Source of the DNA: Verrucomicrobiota bacterium
GTDB lineage: Bacteria; Verrucomicrobiota; Verrucomicrobiia; Opitutales; Opitutaceae
Assembly (NCBI GenBank): GCA_016235555.1
Contig: JACRKC010000056.1
Coordinates: forward strand, 1 to 64,000
Reading direction: 5' to 3'
DNA length: 64,000 bases
Below the pieces are notes generated by a model. The model was not told where the DNA came from and did not search any database. It was given only the letters and a program-made list of their open reading frames with translations. The stretch's first letter is position 1. Each line of letters opens with the position of its first letter. Below are positions 40,749 to 49,907 of the stretch, piece after piece. The position numbers and the translations under genes are program-made.

Positions 40749-43700
40749 TCAGCGCGGCTGGGTTGTAAGAAAATTCAGCAGCTCGACGGCTTCGCGTTCG
40801 GGGAGGGATTCGAGGAGGCCGGGGGGCATCATCGATTGCGGGGTCACTTCGCGGCTCTTGATGTCGGATTTCGGGACGCTGATGGTTTCCGTGATCGTGC
40901 GGATCACGACGGCGGTGTCGGTCTCCTTGTCGAACATGCCGGACACCACCGAGCCGTCTTTCTTCGTGACGAGGTGGAGCTGGAAATCGGTGCCGACCAC
41001 CGCGTTGGGGTCGACGATGTTCTCGAGGTAGTAGTCGAGGCCGTTGCGCCAGGTGCCGGTGAGGTCGGGGCCGAGTTTGCCGCCGGCGCCGTCCATGACG
41101 TGGCACGTCGCGCACACGCGTTCGAAGACGGCGCGGCCGGCCTTGACGTCGTAGGCCCAGGTGGGGGCGTCGCGGAAGGTCTGCCGGAAGCGCGCGACGG
41201 TGGCCTTCATCTCGGCGGAGGACTCCGTGGTCTTGCCCCACACGCGGTCGAGAGCGGCGGTGACCTCGGGGTTCTTGAGGTTGCGGAGCGCGCGGGCGTG
41301 GAGCGCGGTGAGGCTCTTCTTCTCGAAGGCACCAGTCTCGACGGCGCGGAGCAACGCGAGGGCGAGTGCGGGGCGGCCGGTGAGCACGCCGAGGGCGGCG
41401 TTGCGATCGGCGGCGTTGAGCGAGGTGAAGTGCTTGATCAGGCCGGCGGCGACCGCGCCGGAGTCGGAGGCGTTGGCGAGAAGCGGGATGACGGCGGAGC
41501 GGAGGTTGCGATCGCCGAGGAGCTGAACGAAGAGCGTCGTGGAGGCGGAGTCGCCGGCGCGCTTCAGGAGATCGAGCGCGCGGCGGCGGTCGGGGAGCGG
41601 CGCGGCGGTATCGGCGACGATAGCGCGGGTTTTCGCGAGCACGGCTTGGTCGCCGAAAAGCGCGGCGAGTTGCTCGAAGGCGCCGCGGACGGCGGCATCG
41701 GCGGCCGAGGAGAAGCGGGCGACGATTTTGTCCCAGCCGGCGGGGGCTTTGAGGCCGGCTTCGGTTTCGAGGGCGAAGGCCAGCAAGCGCAGCGTGCGCG
41801 CGGCAGCTGTTTCGGGCAGGGACGCGATGCGCGCCGCGACGAGGTCACGGCCGGCGGCGGTGCGCGACACGCTCCAGATGATCGAATCGGCGAGCGTGGG
41901 CATGGGGGTATTCTCGGCGAGGTCGAGGGCGCGCGGAACATCGGCGGCGACGCCGGGGGCGAGGGCGAACCAGGTCATCTTCGGGAGGTAGCGGTCGGCG
42001 GCGTCTTCGCCGTGGGAGGCGAGGGCGGCGGCGATGGGCCAGCGGGCAGCGAGCGGGAGTGAGGGCGTGACACTCGCGATGGCGAGGCGGACGGCGGGGG
42101 AGGGATCGGATCTGGCGAGACGTTCGAGGTCGGTTGGAGTCAAACCCGGAGGCGGGACGCCTCCGCCACGACTTTGCTCGGTGCCGAGTTGGATGGCCCA
42201 GGCGCGGATGTATTCGGAGGAGTGCGCGAGTGAGGACTTGGTCAGCGCGGCGTCGAGGTGGCCGGTGACGTGGAGCGTCCAGAGGGCGCGGAGTTGGGAG
42301 ACGACGGGGTCCAAGCCCAGAGGCGGGACGCCTCTGCCACTACTGCTGTCGTCAGCGGCTTGTTTGCGCAGCGCAGTGAGTGCGCCGGTATCGATCGCGC
42401 GCGAGGCGGCGCGTTCTTGGAGCACGCGGCGGGCGGTGCGGACAAACCACTCGCTCTTGTGCGTGTGGAGCGCGGCGAGTTGGGCGTCGCTCATCGACGC
42501 GAGGTTGACCTTGGTGGGTTTGTAGGTGGCGGCCCACGAGAGGCGGTAGAGACGGCCGTTGGTGCGGTCCCAGATTTCCTCGCGCGGGTTATGGCAGTGC
42601 TGGTTGTCGGACCAGTCGATCATGTAGACCGCGCCGTCGGGTCCGTATTGGAGATCGATGGCCATGTAGGTGGAGTCGGGCGCGAAGAGCATGTCCTTGC
42701 CGGCGTGGAAGGTCTCGTAGGCGGAGCCGACGCGGTCGTTGCGCTGGTGGTTGATCTGGTGGCCGTGGAGGTTGTGCGTGAAGACGTGGTCGCGGTAGGC
42801 GTCGGGCCAGTTGTCGCCGAGGTAAATCATGGTGCCGACGTGCGAGTGGCCGCCGTAGATGGCGGTGGTGCCGGGGGCGCCGGCGCCGCCTTCGCCGCTG
42901 TCGTAGCGCGCGGAGGCGAGGAGATAGTTGCGCAGCTCGGGCGCGAAGTCGGGTCCGCGGTTCGAGATGAACGGCGCGTAGTCGTTGTTGGCCTGGTTCC
43001 AATAGTGGCCGTTGCGCAGGACGTAGGTGGTGCCGCCGCCGCCCCAGTAGCTGCGGCAGTGCGTCATGAAGAGGTGACCGACGCTGTTGAAGTCGAGGCC
43101 CCACTGGTTGCTGCCGCCGTGGGCGAAGACCTCGAACTCGTGACGCACGGGGTGATAGCGCCAGATGCCAGCGCGGATTTTTGTGCGCTGCTCCTGCGGG
43201 GTGCCGGGCTTGCCGACGAACGAGTGGGTGAACACGCCGTGGCAACCGTAGAGCCAGCCGTCGGGTCCCCACGTGAAGCTGTTGAGGGTCTCGTGCGTGT
43301 CTTGAAACCCCCAGCCGTCGAGGAGCACGACGGGCGGGCCGTCGGGGATGTCGTCGTGATTCTTGTCGGGGATGAAGAGCAGGTGCGGCGCGGCGCCGAC
43401 CCACACGCCGCCGAAGCCGACCTCGAGGCCGCTGACGAGATTCAGTTTTTCGGCGAAGATTTTTTTCGTTTCGAAGATCCCGTCGCCGTCCTTGTCCTCG
43501 AAAATCATGATGCGGTCCTTGCCCTGGCCCTCGGGCGCGCGCTGCGGGTAGTTGAACGCTTCCGCCACCCAGATGCGGCCGCGCTCGTCGATGGCCATCG
43601 CGACGGGCTGCGCGAGGTCGGGCTCGGCGACGAGCAGCTCGGCTTGGAAGCCCTCGGTGACCTTGATGCCGGCGACGAGTTTCTGCGCGGCGGGGTTGGT

Positions 43701-43919
43701 GACCGCGGTGGGCTTGGCGGGGTTGTCGCGCAGGTGCTGGAGGACGGGACTGGTCTTGAGGCGGGCGAGGTCGTCGACGCCGGCGGCGCGCTTGAGGGGC
43801 GGGTCGCCGTTGCGGCGGAAGACGCCGGTCGAGGTCTGGGTTTGCGCGAGCGCGAGCGGCGCGGCGAGCAAGGCGGACAAAGTCAGGGTGCAACGCGAAA
43901 ACCGGGCGAGGGAGTGCAT
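40749..43919 (-). CDS. PVC-type cytochrome c / beta-propeller / HEAT protein
   Basis: The 1056-residue exported protein has a signal peptide (MHSLARFSRCTLTLSALLAA). A PVC propeller domain follows ('GFQAELLVAEPDLAQPVAMA', 'DERGRIWVAEAFNYPQ', 'FTWGPDGWLYGCHG'), then HEAT repeats and a C-terminal cytochrome c with 'CATCHVMDGAGGKLGPDLTG' and 'PQSMMPPG'. It is the closest relative within the window of the PVC part of the protein at 20476. Two in-frame copies of the GGCGGGACGCC repeat encode 'SGRGVPPLGL' and 'RGGGVPPPGL' in the HEAT region. ATG 43919 precedes the signal peptide. Confidence 0.9.
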   Translation of the reverse strand: MHSLARFSRCTLTLSALLAAPLALAQTQTSTGVFRRNGDPPLKRAAGVDDLARLKTSPVLQHLRDNPAKPTAVTNPAAQKLVAGIKVTEGFQAELLVAEPDLAQPVAMAIDERGRIWVAEAFNYPQRAPEGQGKDRIMIFEDKDGDGIFETKKIFAEKLNLVSGLEVGFGGVWVGAAPHLLFIPDKNHDDIPDGPPVVLLDGWGFQDTHETLNSFTWGPDGWLYGCHGVFTHSFVGKPGTPQEQRTKIRAGIWRYHPVRHEFEVFAHGGSNQWGLDFNSVGHLFMTHCRSYWGGGGTTYVLRNGHYWNQANNDYAPFISNRGPDFAPELRNYLLASARYDSGEGGAGAPGTTAIYGGHSHVGTMIYLGDNWPDAYRDHVFTHNLHGHQINHQRNDRVGSAYETFHAGKDMLFAPDSTYMAIDLQYGPDGAVYMIDWSDNQHCHNPREEIWDRTNGRLYRLSWAATYKPTKVNLASMSDAQLAALHTHKSEWFVRTARRVLQERAASRAIDTGALTALRKQAADDSSSGRGVPPLGLDPVVSQLRALWTLHVTGHLDAALTKSSLAHSSEYIRAWAIQLGTEQSRGGGVPPPGLTPTDLERLARSDPSPAVRLAIASVTPSLPLAARWPIAAALASHGEDAADRYLPKMTWFALAPGVAADVPRALDLAENTPMPTLADSIIWSVSRTAAGRDLVAARIASLPETAAARTLRLLAFALETEAGLKAPAGWDKIVARFSSAADAAVRGAFEQLAALFGDQAVLAKTRAIVADTAAPLPDRRRALDLLKRAGDSASTTLFVQLLGDRNLRSAVIPLLANASDSGAVAAGLIKHFTSLNAADRNAALGVLTGRPALALALLRAVETGAFEKKSLTALHARALRNLKNPEVTAALDRVWGKTTESSAEMKATVARFRQTFRDAPTWAYDVKAGRAVFERVCATCHVMDGAGGKLGPDLTGTWRNGLDYYLENIVDPNAVVGTDFQLHLVTKKDGSVVSGMFDKETDTAVVIRTITETISVPKSDIKSREVTPQSMMPPGLLESLPEREAVELLNFLTTQPR
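42141..42173. repeat. GGAGGCGGGACGCCTCC unit inside a CDS
   Basis: The self-complementary core GGAGGCGGGACGCCTCC lies in frame in the PVC gene and encodes 'RGGGVPPPG' on the minus strand. The next unit of the same family is about 170 nt away. Confidence 0.85.
42311..42346. repeat. AGAGGCGGGACGCCTCT unit inside a CDS
   Basis: This is the second in-frame copy within the same PVC gene, with the outer bases changed in a compensatory way (AGAGGC...GCCTCT instead of GGAGGC...GCCTCC). Confidence 0.85.
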
Positions 43920-44002
43920 CGGGGGAGGGGAGTTTGGGGTCGCGGAGAGCTGACAGGCGCGCCCGGGCGAGGCAAGTCCGCGCCGAGGTGCGTGCGCCGT
44001 CG

Positions 44003-44080
44003 TTCGTGGACGAGGCGTCCCGCCTCGTGCTTGAGCCCTGCGCCCCACGAAACGAGGCGGGACGCCTCGTCCACGACTTG
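44003..44080. repeat. Inverted pair of GAGGCGTCCCGCCTC units
   Basis: Two head-to-head units (CGTGGACGAGGCGTCCCGCC and AACGAGGCGGGACGCCTCGT) lie between the divergent PVC gene and the DUF6807 gene. It is the complete intergenic form of the family whose half-units are found within genes. Confidence 0.85.
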
Positions 44081-44115
44081 GTTTGCCGTTGAATCTTTCG
44101 CGGCGGAAGTCCGTC

Positions 44116-45123
44116 ATGCACGGCGTGAATCCCCGCACCTTCACCCCTGTTGCGTTCCTCACTCTCGCCGCGTTCGTGGCGCCGCTCCGCGCCGCCGACG
44201 CCGCCAAGGTCACCAAGCTCGACGACCGCGTGCGCGTCGAACTCGGCGGCTCGCTCTTCACCGAATACATCTTCAAGGGCGCGCCGCGGCCTTATTTCTA
44301 TCCGGTGCTCGCCTCGGACGGCACCGAGCTGATGCGACACTACCCGATGAAGAAGGACGCGCCCGGCGAAGTGCGCGACCACCCGCACCACCGCTCGCTG
44401 TGGTTCACGCACGGCGACGTGAACGGCCTCGATTTCTGGGCGGAATCCAACAGCGCGAAGCAGGGCCGCATCGTCACCGAGTCCGTCGACGCCTCCATGC
44501 AGGGCGGCGCCGCGGTCATCCGTTCGCGAAGCAAGTGGGTGAACAAGGACGACGCCGTGCAACTCACCGACGAGACCACCGTGCGCATGCGGGCGAATGC
44601 GGAAGGCCGTTTCCTCGACTACGAGGTCACGCTCAAGGCGCCGGCCGACAACCCGGTGATCCTCGGCGACACCAAGGAGGGATCGATGGCCATCCGCGTG
44701 CCGCTCTGGATGACTCCGCCGCACAGCTACTCGGACGAGACCAAGAAGCGCGTGAAGCACGAGGGCAAAGGCACCATCATCAATGCCGAGGGCATCACCA
44801 ACGACGCGACCTGGGGCAAGCGCTCGACGTGGGTCGATTATCACGCGCCGAAGGACGGCAAGGTTTACGGCATCGCGATGTTCGATCATCCGAAAAATCC
44901 CCGCCACCCGACGTGGTGGCACGTGCGCTCCTATGCGCTGTTCGCGGCGAATCCGTTCGGCAAACACGACTTCGAGAATCTCAAGAGCGAGCCCACCGCC
45001 GGCAACCTCACCATCCCCGCGGGCGGCAGCGTGACGTTCCGCTGGCGCATGTTCTTCCACCTCGGCGACGAAAAGGCGGCCAAGATCGCCGAACGCTTCG
45101 CCGACTACGCCGCCGGAAAATGA
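44116..45123 (+). CDS. DUF6807 (PmoA-family) exported protein
   Basis: The 335-residue protein has a signal peptide (TPVAFLTLAAFVAPLRAADA) and the DUF6807 features 'EVRDHPHHRSLWFTHGDVNG', 'VDYHAPKDGKVYGIAMFDHP' and 'PTWWHVRSYALFAANPFG'. The His-rich segment resembles the corresponding part (SPSHHPHQTGLYWG) of the fusion protein at 20476-24291, so the domain exists here both alone and fused. The catalytic function is not established. The next gene is a Tat-exported oxidoreductase on the same strand, 122 nt away across a repeat. Confidence 0.87.
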   Translation: MHGVNPRTFTPVAFLTLAAFVAPLRAADAAKVTKLDDRVRVELGGSLFTEYIFKGAPRPYFYPVLASDGTELMRHYPMKKDAPGEVRDHPHHRSLWFTHGDVNGLDFWAESNSAKQGRIVTESVDASMQGGAAVIRSRSKWVNKDDAVQLTDETTVRMRANAEGRFLDYEVTLKAPADNPVILGDTKEGSMAIRVPLWMTPPHSYSDETKKRVKHEGKGTIINAEGITNDATWGKRSTWVDYHAPKDGKVYGIAMFDHPKNPRHPTWWHVRSYALFAANPFGKHDFENLKSEPTAGNLTIPAGGSVTFRWRMFFHLGDEKAAKIAERFADYAAGK

Positions 45124-45197
45124 AAAGTAGGGCGGGTCTGTGACCCGCCCAGCGAGCGCTCATCCGCGTTCGTGGGCAGGTCAAAGACCTGCCCTAC
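45124..45197. repeat. Palindromic repeat pair between DUF6807 and oxidoreductase genes
   Basis: TAGGGCGGGTCTGTGACCCGCC-type and GGCAGGTCAAAGACCTGCC-type units form the usual pair separated by about 25 nt. It is similar in design to the elements at 18027 and 20336 but differs in the core word. Confidence 0.7.
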
Positions 45198-45245
45198 CCC
45201 AGAGCCCCAGATTGCAGTCTTCCCTTTCAACCCCGCCTCCCCGCC

Positions 45246-46739
45246 ATGAATCACCTCACCCGCCGCACCTTCCTCAAGTCCTCCGCGTTCGCCGGCGCCG
45301 CCGTTGCGTTTTCCGCCCGCTCGTGGGCGCAGGTGGCCGGCGCCAATGGCGACGTGCGCGTCGCCGTCATCGGCCTCAATGGCCGCGGCAAGAACCACCT
45401 CGGCAGCCTCGCCAAGGTGAAAGGCGTGCGCGTGGTCGCCCTGTGCGATCCGGATTCGGCCGTGCTGGAACGCACCAAGAAAAACGTCGGCGGCGACGTC
45501 AAAGGCTACACCGACATCCGCGAGCTGCTCGCCGCGAAGGACATCGACGCGGTCACGATCGCGACGCCCAACCACTGGCACTCGCTCGCCGCGATCTGGG
45601 CGTGTCAGAACGGCAAGGACGTCTACGTCGAGAAGCCCGTCTCGCACAATGTCTGGGAGGGCCGCCAGCTCGTGGCCGCCGCGGCGAAGCACAACCGGAT
45701 CGTGCAGGCCGGCACGCAGATCCGCTCCGGCGAAGGGCTGCGCGAGGCGGTCGCGTGGGTCCGCGCCGGCAACCTCGGCAAGATCACCGCGGCGCGCGGC
45801 TTCTGCTACAAGTTCCGCGGCAGCATCGGCAAGGTCGACGCCCCGCCGGCCCCGCCGGCCTCGGTCAACCTCGACCTCTGGTGCGGCCCCGCGCCGAAGG
45901 TCGTGCCGCATCGCAGGAAATTCCACTACGACTGGCATTGGGACTACGTCACCGGCAACGGCGACGTCGGCAACCAAGGCATCCACCAGATGGATGTCGC
46001 GCGCTGGTTCCTCGGCGCGAGCGGTCTGCCGCGCCACACGGTGAGCGTTGGCGGCCGGCTCGGCTACGTGGACGACGGCAACACGCCCAACACGCAGGTC
46101 GTGCTGCACGACTACGCGACGGCGCCGTTGATTTTCGAGGTGCGCGGCCTGCCGGCGGGCAAACCGGCCGCGACGCCGACAGTGGTGGCCAACGCGGGCG
46201 ACGGTGAGGAAGGCGGCGGCCGGGCCGCGATGGACAAATACAAAGGCGTCTCCGTCGGCAACGTGATCGACTGCGAAGGCGGCTACGTCGTCACCGCGAG
46301 TTATTTCTCCGCGACGGCCTACGACAAGGCCGGCAAGGTCGTGAAGGAATTCAAAGGCAGCGACCGCCACATGCAGAACTTCATCGACTGCGTGCGCAGC
46401 CGCAAAGCCGCCGAACTCTACGGCCCGATCGAGGAAGGCCACGTGTCGAGCGCGTTGTGTCACCTCGGCAACATCTCGCACGTGCTCGGCCGCGGGCTCG
46501 ATCCCGACGAACTGAAGCAAGCCGTGAAGGGCAACGCGCCACTCGGCGAAGCCTACGGCCGCATGGTCGAGCACCTCACCGGCAACCGCGTCGACCTCGC
46601 GAAGACGCGCCTCGCGTTCGGCGCGGCGCTCACGCTCGAAGCCGGCAAGGAACGCTTCGTGTCCGAGTTTGCCGACGCGGCCAACCGGCTGCTCTCGCGG
46701 TCCTACCGCGCGCCGTTCGTCGTGCCGCAGCTCGCATGA
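45246..46739 (+). CDS. Tat-exported Gfo/Idh/MocA-family oxidoreductase
   Basis: The 497-residue protein begins with a twin-arginine signal (LTRRTFLKSSAFAGAAVAFS). A Rossmann NAD(P)-binding domain follows ('VRVAVIGLNGRGKNHLGSLA', 'VVALCDPD', 'VTIATPNHWHS') with the conserved 'DVYVEKPVSHN' motif carrying the catalytic-type Lys. The C-terminal domain has 'WHWDYVTGNGDVGNQGIHQM'. It probably oxidises or isomerises a sugar (for example to a 3-keto sugar) in the periplasm with tightly bound NAD. The adjacent DUF6807 gene fits a glycoside-processing unit. Confidence 0.92.
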   Translation: MNHLTRRTFLKSSAFAGAAVAFSARSWAQVAGANGDVRVAVIGLNGRGKNHLGSLAKVKGVRVVALCDPDSAVLERTKKNVGGDVKGYTDIRELLAAKDIDAVTIATPNHWHSLAAIWACQNGKDVYVEKPVSHNVWEGRQLVAAAAKHNRIVQAGTQIRSGEGLREAVAWVRAGNLGKITAARGFCYKFRGSIGKVDAPPAPPASVNLDLWCGPAPKVVPHRRKFHYDWHWDYVTGNGDVGNQGIHQMDVARWFLGASGLPRHTVSVGGRLGYVDDGNTPNTQVVLHDYATAPLIFEVRGLPAGKPAATPTVVANAGDGEEGGGRAAMDKYKGVSVGNVIDCEGGYVVTASYFSATAYDKAGKVVKEFKGSDRHMQNFIDCVRSRKAAELYGPIEEGHVSSALCHLGNISHVLGRGLDPDELKQAVKGNAPLGEAYGRMVEHLTGNRVDLAKTRLAFGAALTLEAGKERFVSEFADAANRLLSRSYRAPFVVPQLA

Positions 46740-46890
46740 GGGTGGAGCGCGCGTCGAAAAAATCGCTACCACGACGGAGCGGAAGCCGTGAGGTTTTCGC
46801 GAGTGTGAGCGAAACGCGCACGCGTTCCGTTACGAGCCGAGGCGCTCGCAGGTTTCGTTCGACGCCCTCCGAGCCAACGTTCCGGCTCGG

Positions 46891-46964
46891 TTGTAGCGGC
46901 GGTCTATGACCGCCGAAAAAAAGCGCCGCGATGCCGACGGCGGTCATAGACCGCCGCTACAGCC
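46891..46964. repeat. GCGGCGGTCTATGACCGCCG palindrome over a gene start
   Basis: The inverted unit pair is the same as the inner part of 12926-13050. The ATG in the left unit (GGTCTATGACC) is the only usable start of the following gene. Confidence 0.85.
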
Positions 46965-48678
46965 GGGCCGTTGGTTCCTCATCCTGTTCGCGTGGCTCTT
47001 CGCGCTTGAGTCGGCCCGCGCCGCCGACACTTCCTCCGCCGACCGCGTGGTTTCGCTTCCGCCTTTTCTCGTCGAGGAGACCGATCGCGGTCCGCCGTGG
47101 CGCTACGCCGAGGTGCCCGGCTTCGAGGTGCTCGCGCGCTGCGGCGACTCCGCGACGCGCACCGTGGTGCTGGCCTACATCCGCCTGCACCATCTGCTCG
47201 GCGTCGTCCTGCCGGAGGATCTGCGCCTCGGTTTCTCCGAGCCGCGCCGTCTGATTCTTTACGCCGACGATCTCCAGCCCGCGGCTTCGAAGGAGGTGTT
47301 CTCGCAACTGCTCAGCCGCGAGGACCGCAACGCCCCGCCGGCCGACGAGGGCGGCGGCTTCGGCGGCCGCGGGGGAATCCGCGTGCCCTCGCCGGTGCGC
47401 CGCGTGAGCTTCATGCCGAATCTCCGCCTGAGCGACGCCGATGCCACATATGTCTTCACCATCGTGCGCGAGCAGGATCTCAACACCGACACGCTCTACC
47501 TCACGAGCGACTACCTCACCTTCCTCCTGAAGAACCGCGTGCCGGCGCTCCCGTGGTGGTTCGTCACGGGCTTCCTCGCGACCTACCGCGACATGACCTT
47601 CCGCGACGGCACCATCACGCTCAAGCCGCTCCAGTGGATCTCCGAGGTGCAGACTGCCGCGCTGAAAAAAGATCCCAAAACGGCCACGCCGCCCGTCCCG
47701 CTCGACGAATTTTTCCGCGGCGATCTCGTGAAACGCGATCAGTCCGACCGCGCCGCCGCGCTCACGTGGACCTCACAGGGCTCCCTGCTCCTGCGCTGGG
47801 CGCTCGACGAACAGCACCCGGAGCGGCGCGAGGCGCTCTGGAAATTCGTCGCCCGCGCGGGCTACAGCTACTCGTCGGAGAAGTTGTTCGCCGAATGCTT
47901 CGGCTTGGACTTCGCCGCGGTGCATCGGCAACTGACCGGGTTTTTGCCGACGGCGGTGCGGCAGACGGTGCACTTCGAACTGCCCCGCACCTTCCGGCTT
48001 CCCGAGATGAAACTCCGCGATGCCTCGCCCGCCGAGATCGGTCGCATCAAGGGCGATTGGGAACGGCTCGAGGTCGGTTACGTGAAGGAGCACTTTCCCG
48101 ATGTCGCCGGGAAATACCTCGAGCAAGCGCGCCGCACGCTCGTGCGCGCCTACGAGCTCGATCAGCGCGATCCCCGCCTGCTCGCCGCGCTCGGTCTCTA
48201 CGCGTGCGAAGCCGGCGACGAGGCGCTCGCGCGCGACTACCTCGAGGCCGCGGCGCGCAGCGGCGAGCTGCGCGCCCGCGCGTGGGTGGAACTCGCCCGC
48301 CTGCGTCACGCCGCCGCCGTGGCCGCCTTGCCCCCCGGCGGCAAGCTCGGCGTCACCCAGGCGTCGTCGCTGCTCACGCCGCTCTTCGCCGCCCGCCGCC
48401 TCAACCCGCCGCTGGTCGCCGCCTACGAATTGATCGCCGACGTGTGGAGCCGCTGCGAATTGCCGCCGACGCGGGGGCACCTCGCCGTGCTCGACGAGGG
48501 CGTGGCGCTTTTTCCCCGGCAGGCGGAACTCGTCTACCGCACCGCCTCGCTTTACCTGGAGCGCGGTTGGCCCGCCGAGGCGCGCAACTACCTCGACCTC
48601 GGTTTGCAGATCGCGCCGGACGAGAAAACCCGCGCGCGATTCGTCGAGTTGCAGTCGCGTCTCGATCCGGCCAAGTAG
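46906..48678 (+). CDS. Secreted TPR-containing protein of unknown function
   Basis: The 590-residue protein has a hydrophobic segment at about residues 22-40 (RWFLILFAWLFALESARAA) that acts as signal peptide, a middle domain (about 50-370) with 'LPWWFVTGFLATYRDM', and C-terminal TPR-like helices (about 400-590). The middle part resembles peptidase-MA-like proteins in overall shape, but I see no HExxH zinc motif, so enzymatic activity is doubtful. The first 20 residues (MTAEKKRRDADGGHRPPLQP) are a translated palindromic repeat, and no other in-frame start precedes the signal peptide. Confidence 0.7.
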   Translation: MTAEKKRRDADGGHRPPLQPGRWFLILFAWLFALESARAADTSSADRVVSLPPFLVEETDRGPPWRYAEVPGFEVLARCGDSATRTVVLAYIRLHHLLGVVLPEDLRLGFSEPRRLILYADDLQPAASKEVFSQLLSREDRNAPPADEGGGFGGRGGIRVPSPVRRVSFMPNLRLSDADATYVFTIVREQDLNTDTLYLTSDYLTFLLKNRVPALPWWFVTGFLATYRDMTFRDGTITLKPLQWISEVQTAALKKDPKTATPPVPLDEFFRGDLVKRDQSDRAAALTWTSQGSLLLRWALDEQHPERREALWKFVARAGYSYSSEKLFAECFGLDFAAVHRQLTGFLPTAVRQTVHFELPRTFRLPEMKLRDASPAEIGRIKGDWERLEVGYVKEHFPDVAGKYLEQARRTLVRAYELDQRDPRLLAALGLYACEAGDEALARDYLEAAARSGELRARAWVELARLRHAAAVAALPPGGKLGVTQASSLLTPLFAARRLNPPLVAAYELIADVWSRCELPPTRGHLAVLDEGVALFPRQAELVYRTASLYLERGWPAEARNYLDLGLQIAPDEKTRARFVELQSRLDPAK

Positions 48679-48720
48679 CCGCAAATTCCTCCGCCAAACC
48701 GGCCCGGGGGCTCCCGCCGT

Positions 48721-48743
48721 TTGTAACGTATTACGTTACAAAC
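48721..48743. repeat. Perfect 23-bp GTNAC palindrome
   Basis: Arms TTTGTAACGTA and TACGTTACAAA flank a central T with no mismatch. It lies between the TPR gene and the GH43 operon and is the cleanest member of the family. It could be an operator for the downstream operon or a repeat copy. Confidence 0.75.
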
Positions 48744-48844
48744 CGGCTGCGCCCGGCCGAGGGTTTTCCCGGCGGGGCGGCGGACTGTCTGGCGCGAATT
48801 GGAGCCGCGTCCGCCCGGGCGATCCGCTGCAATCGCCGCTCACG

Positions 48845-49894
48845 ATGCACTCACCCCGGCTCGTTTCACTCTGCGCCCTCGCTCTCGCCCTCGCCCTTCC
48901 GGTTGCGCTCCACAGCGCCGAGGCCACCGCGACCGATGCCGACAAAGCCGCCCAAGCCCGTCTCGTCCAACTCGGCAGCCGCGGTGTGCGGGCGCACGAT
49001 CCCTCGACGATCGTGCAGTGCGGCGACGAGTATTGGACGTTTTACACCGGGCGCGGCGTGCCTTCGTGGCGCTCGAAAGACATGAAGACTTGGACGGCTG
49101 GTCCGCCCGTTTTCAAGGAGGCGCCCGCCTGGGTCGCGACCGCAGTGCCGGAAAACCGCAACGCCATGTTCTGGGCCCCGGACGTCATGCGCGTGGGCGA
49201 CCGCTACCTGCTCTACTACTCGGTCTCGTCGTTCGGGAAAAACACCTCCGCCATTGCGCTCGCGACCAACAAGACGCTCGACCCCGCGTCGCCCGATTTC
49301 CGCTGGAAGGACGAGGGCATCGTCGTGCGCTGCGCGCCGCCGGATAAATTCAACACCATCGATCCCGCGATCTTCCGCGAAGCCGATGGCCGGCTGTGGA
49401 TGGTGTTCGGTTCCTATTGGAGCGGCATCAAGCTCATCGAACTCGACCCCGCCACCGGCCAACGCCTCGCGCCTGCCCTGAGCGGGTCGAACGGGCCCGA
49501 CTCGCCGATGCATGCCCTCGCGCACAAGCAGCAGATCGAGGCGGCGTTCATCTGGCGCCACGGCGCGCACTACTACCTCTTCGTCAACTGGGGCCACTGC
49601 TGCCGCGGACTCGAAAGCACCTACAACATTCGCGTCGGTCGCGCCGACCAGATCACCGGCCCCTACCTCGATCGTGACGGGAAGAACCTCCTCGACGGCG
49701 GCGGCACGCCCGTGCTGGCGACCGACGGCGCGTTCATCGGGCCGGGGCACGCCGGCATCCATGTGGCCGAGGGTCGCGAATGGTTCAGTTGCCATTTCTA
49801 CAACGGCACCACGCCGCGGGGCACGCCGATGCTCGCGCTCCGCCCGCTCGCGTGGGACCGCGACGGCTGGCCGGTGGTGGGTGCGCTCGAATAG
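48845..49894 (+). CDS. GH43 endo-arabinanase-type glycoside hydrolase
   Basis: The 349-residue secreted enzyme (signal peptide to about residue 25) has the five-bladed propeller features of GH43. The catalytic base Asp is in 'GVRAHDPSTIVQCG', the modulating Asp in 'FNTIDPAIFREADGR' and the acid Glu in 'QQIEAAFIWRHG'. 'WGHCCRGLESTYNIRVGRA' is typical of endo-1,5-alpha-L-arabinanases. It begins a three-gene cassette. A short PFDRLRAG-type repeat (about 49481-49497) is read through within the gene. Confidence 0.88.
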   Translation: MHSPRLVSLCALALALALPVALHSAEATATDADKAAQARLVQLGSRGVRAHDPSTIVQCGDEYWTFYTGRGVPSWRSKDMKTWTAGPPVFKEAPAWVATAVPENRNAMFWAPDVMRVGDRYLLYYSVSSFGKNTSAIALATNKTLDPASPDFRWKDEGIVVRCAPPDKFNTIDPAIFREADGRLWMVFGSYWSGIKLIELDPATGQRLAPALSGSNGPDSPMHALAHKQQIEAAFIWRHGAHYYLFVNWGHCCRGLESTYNIRVGRADQITGPYLDRDGKNLLDGGGTPVLATDGAFIGPGHAGIHVAEGREWFSCHFYNGTTPRGTPMLALRPLAWDRDGWPVVGALE

Positions 49895-49907
49895 CTTCTC
49901 CTCCGCC

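Noticed and set aside
42258-45143. A 961-codon frame antisense to a PVC gene and running into the DUF6807 gene in another frame
   Set aside because: It crosses an intergenic repeat and two real genes; the composition is that of a shadow frame.
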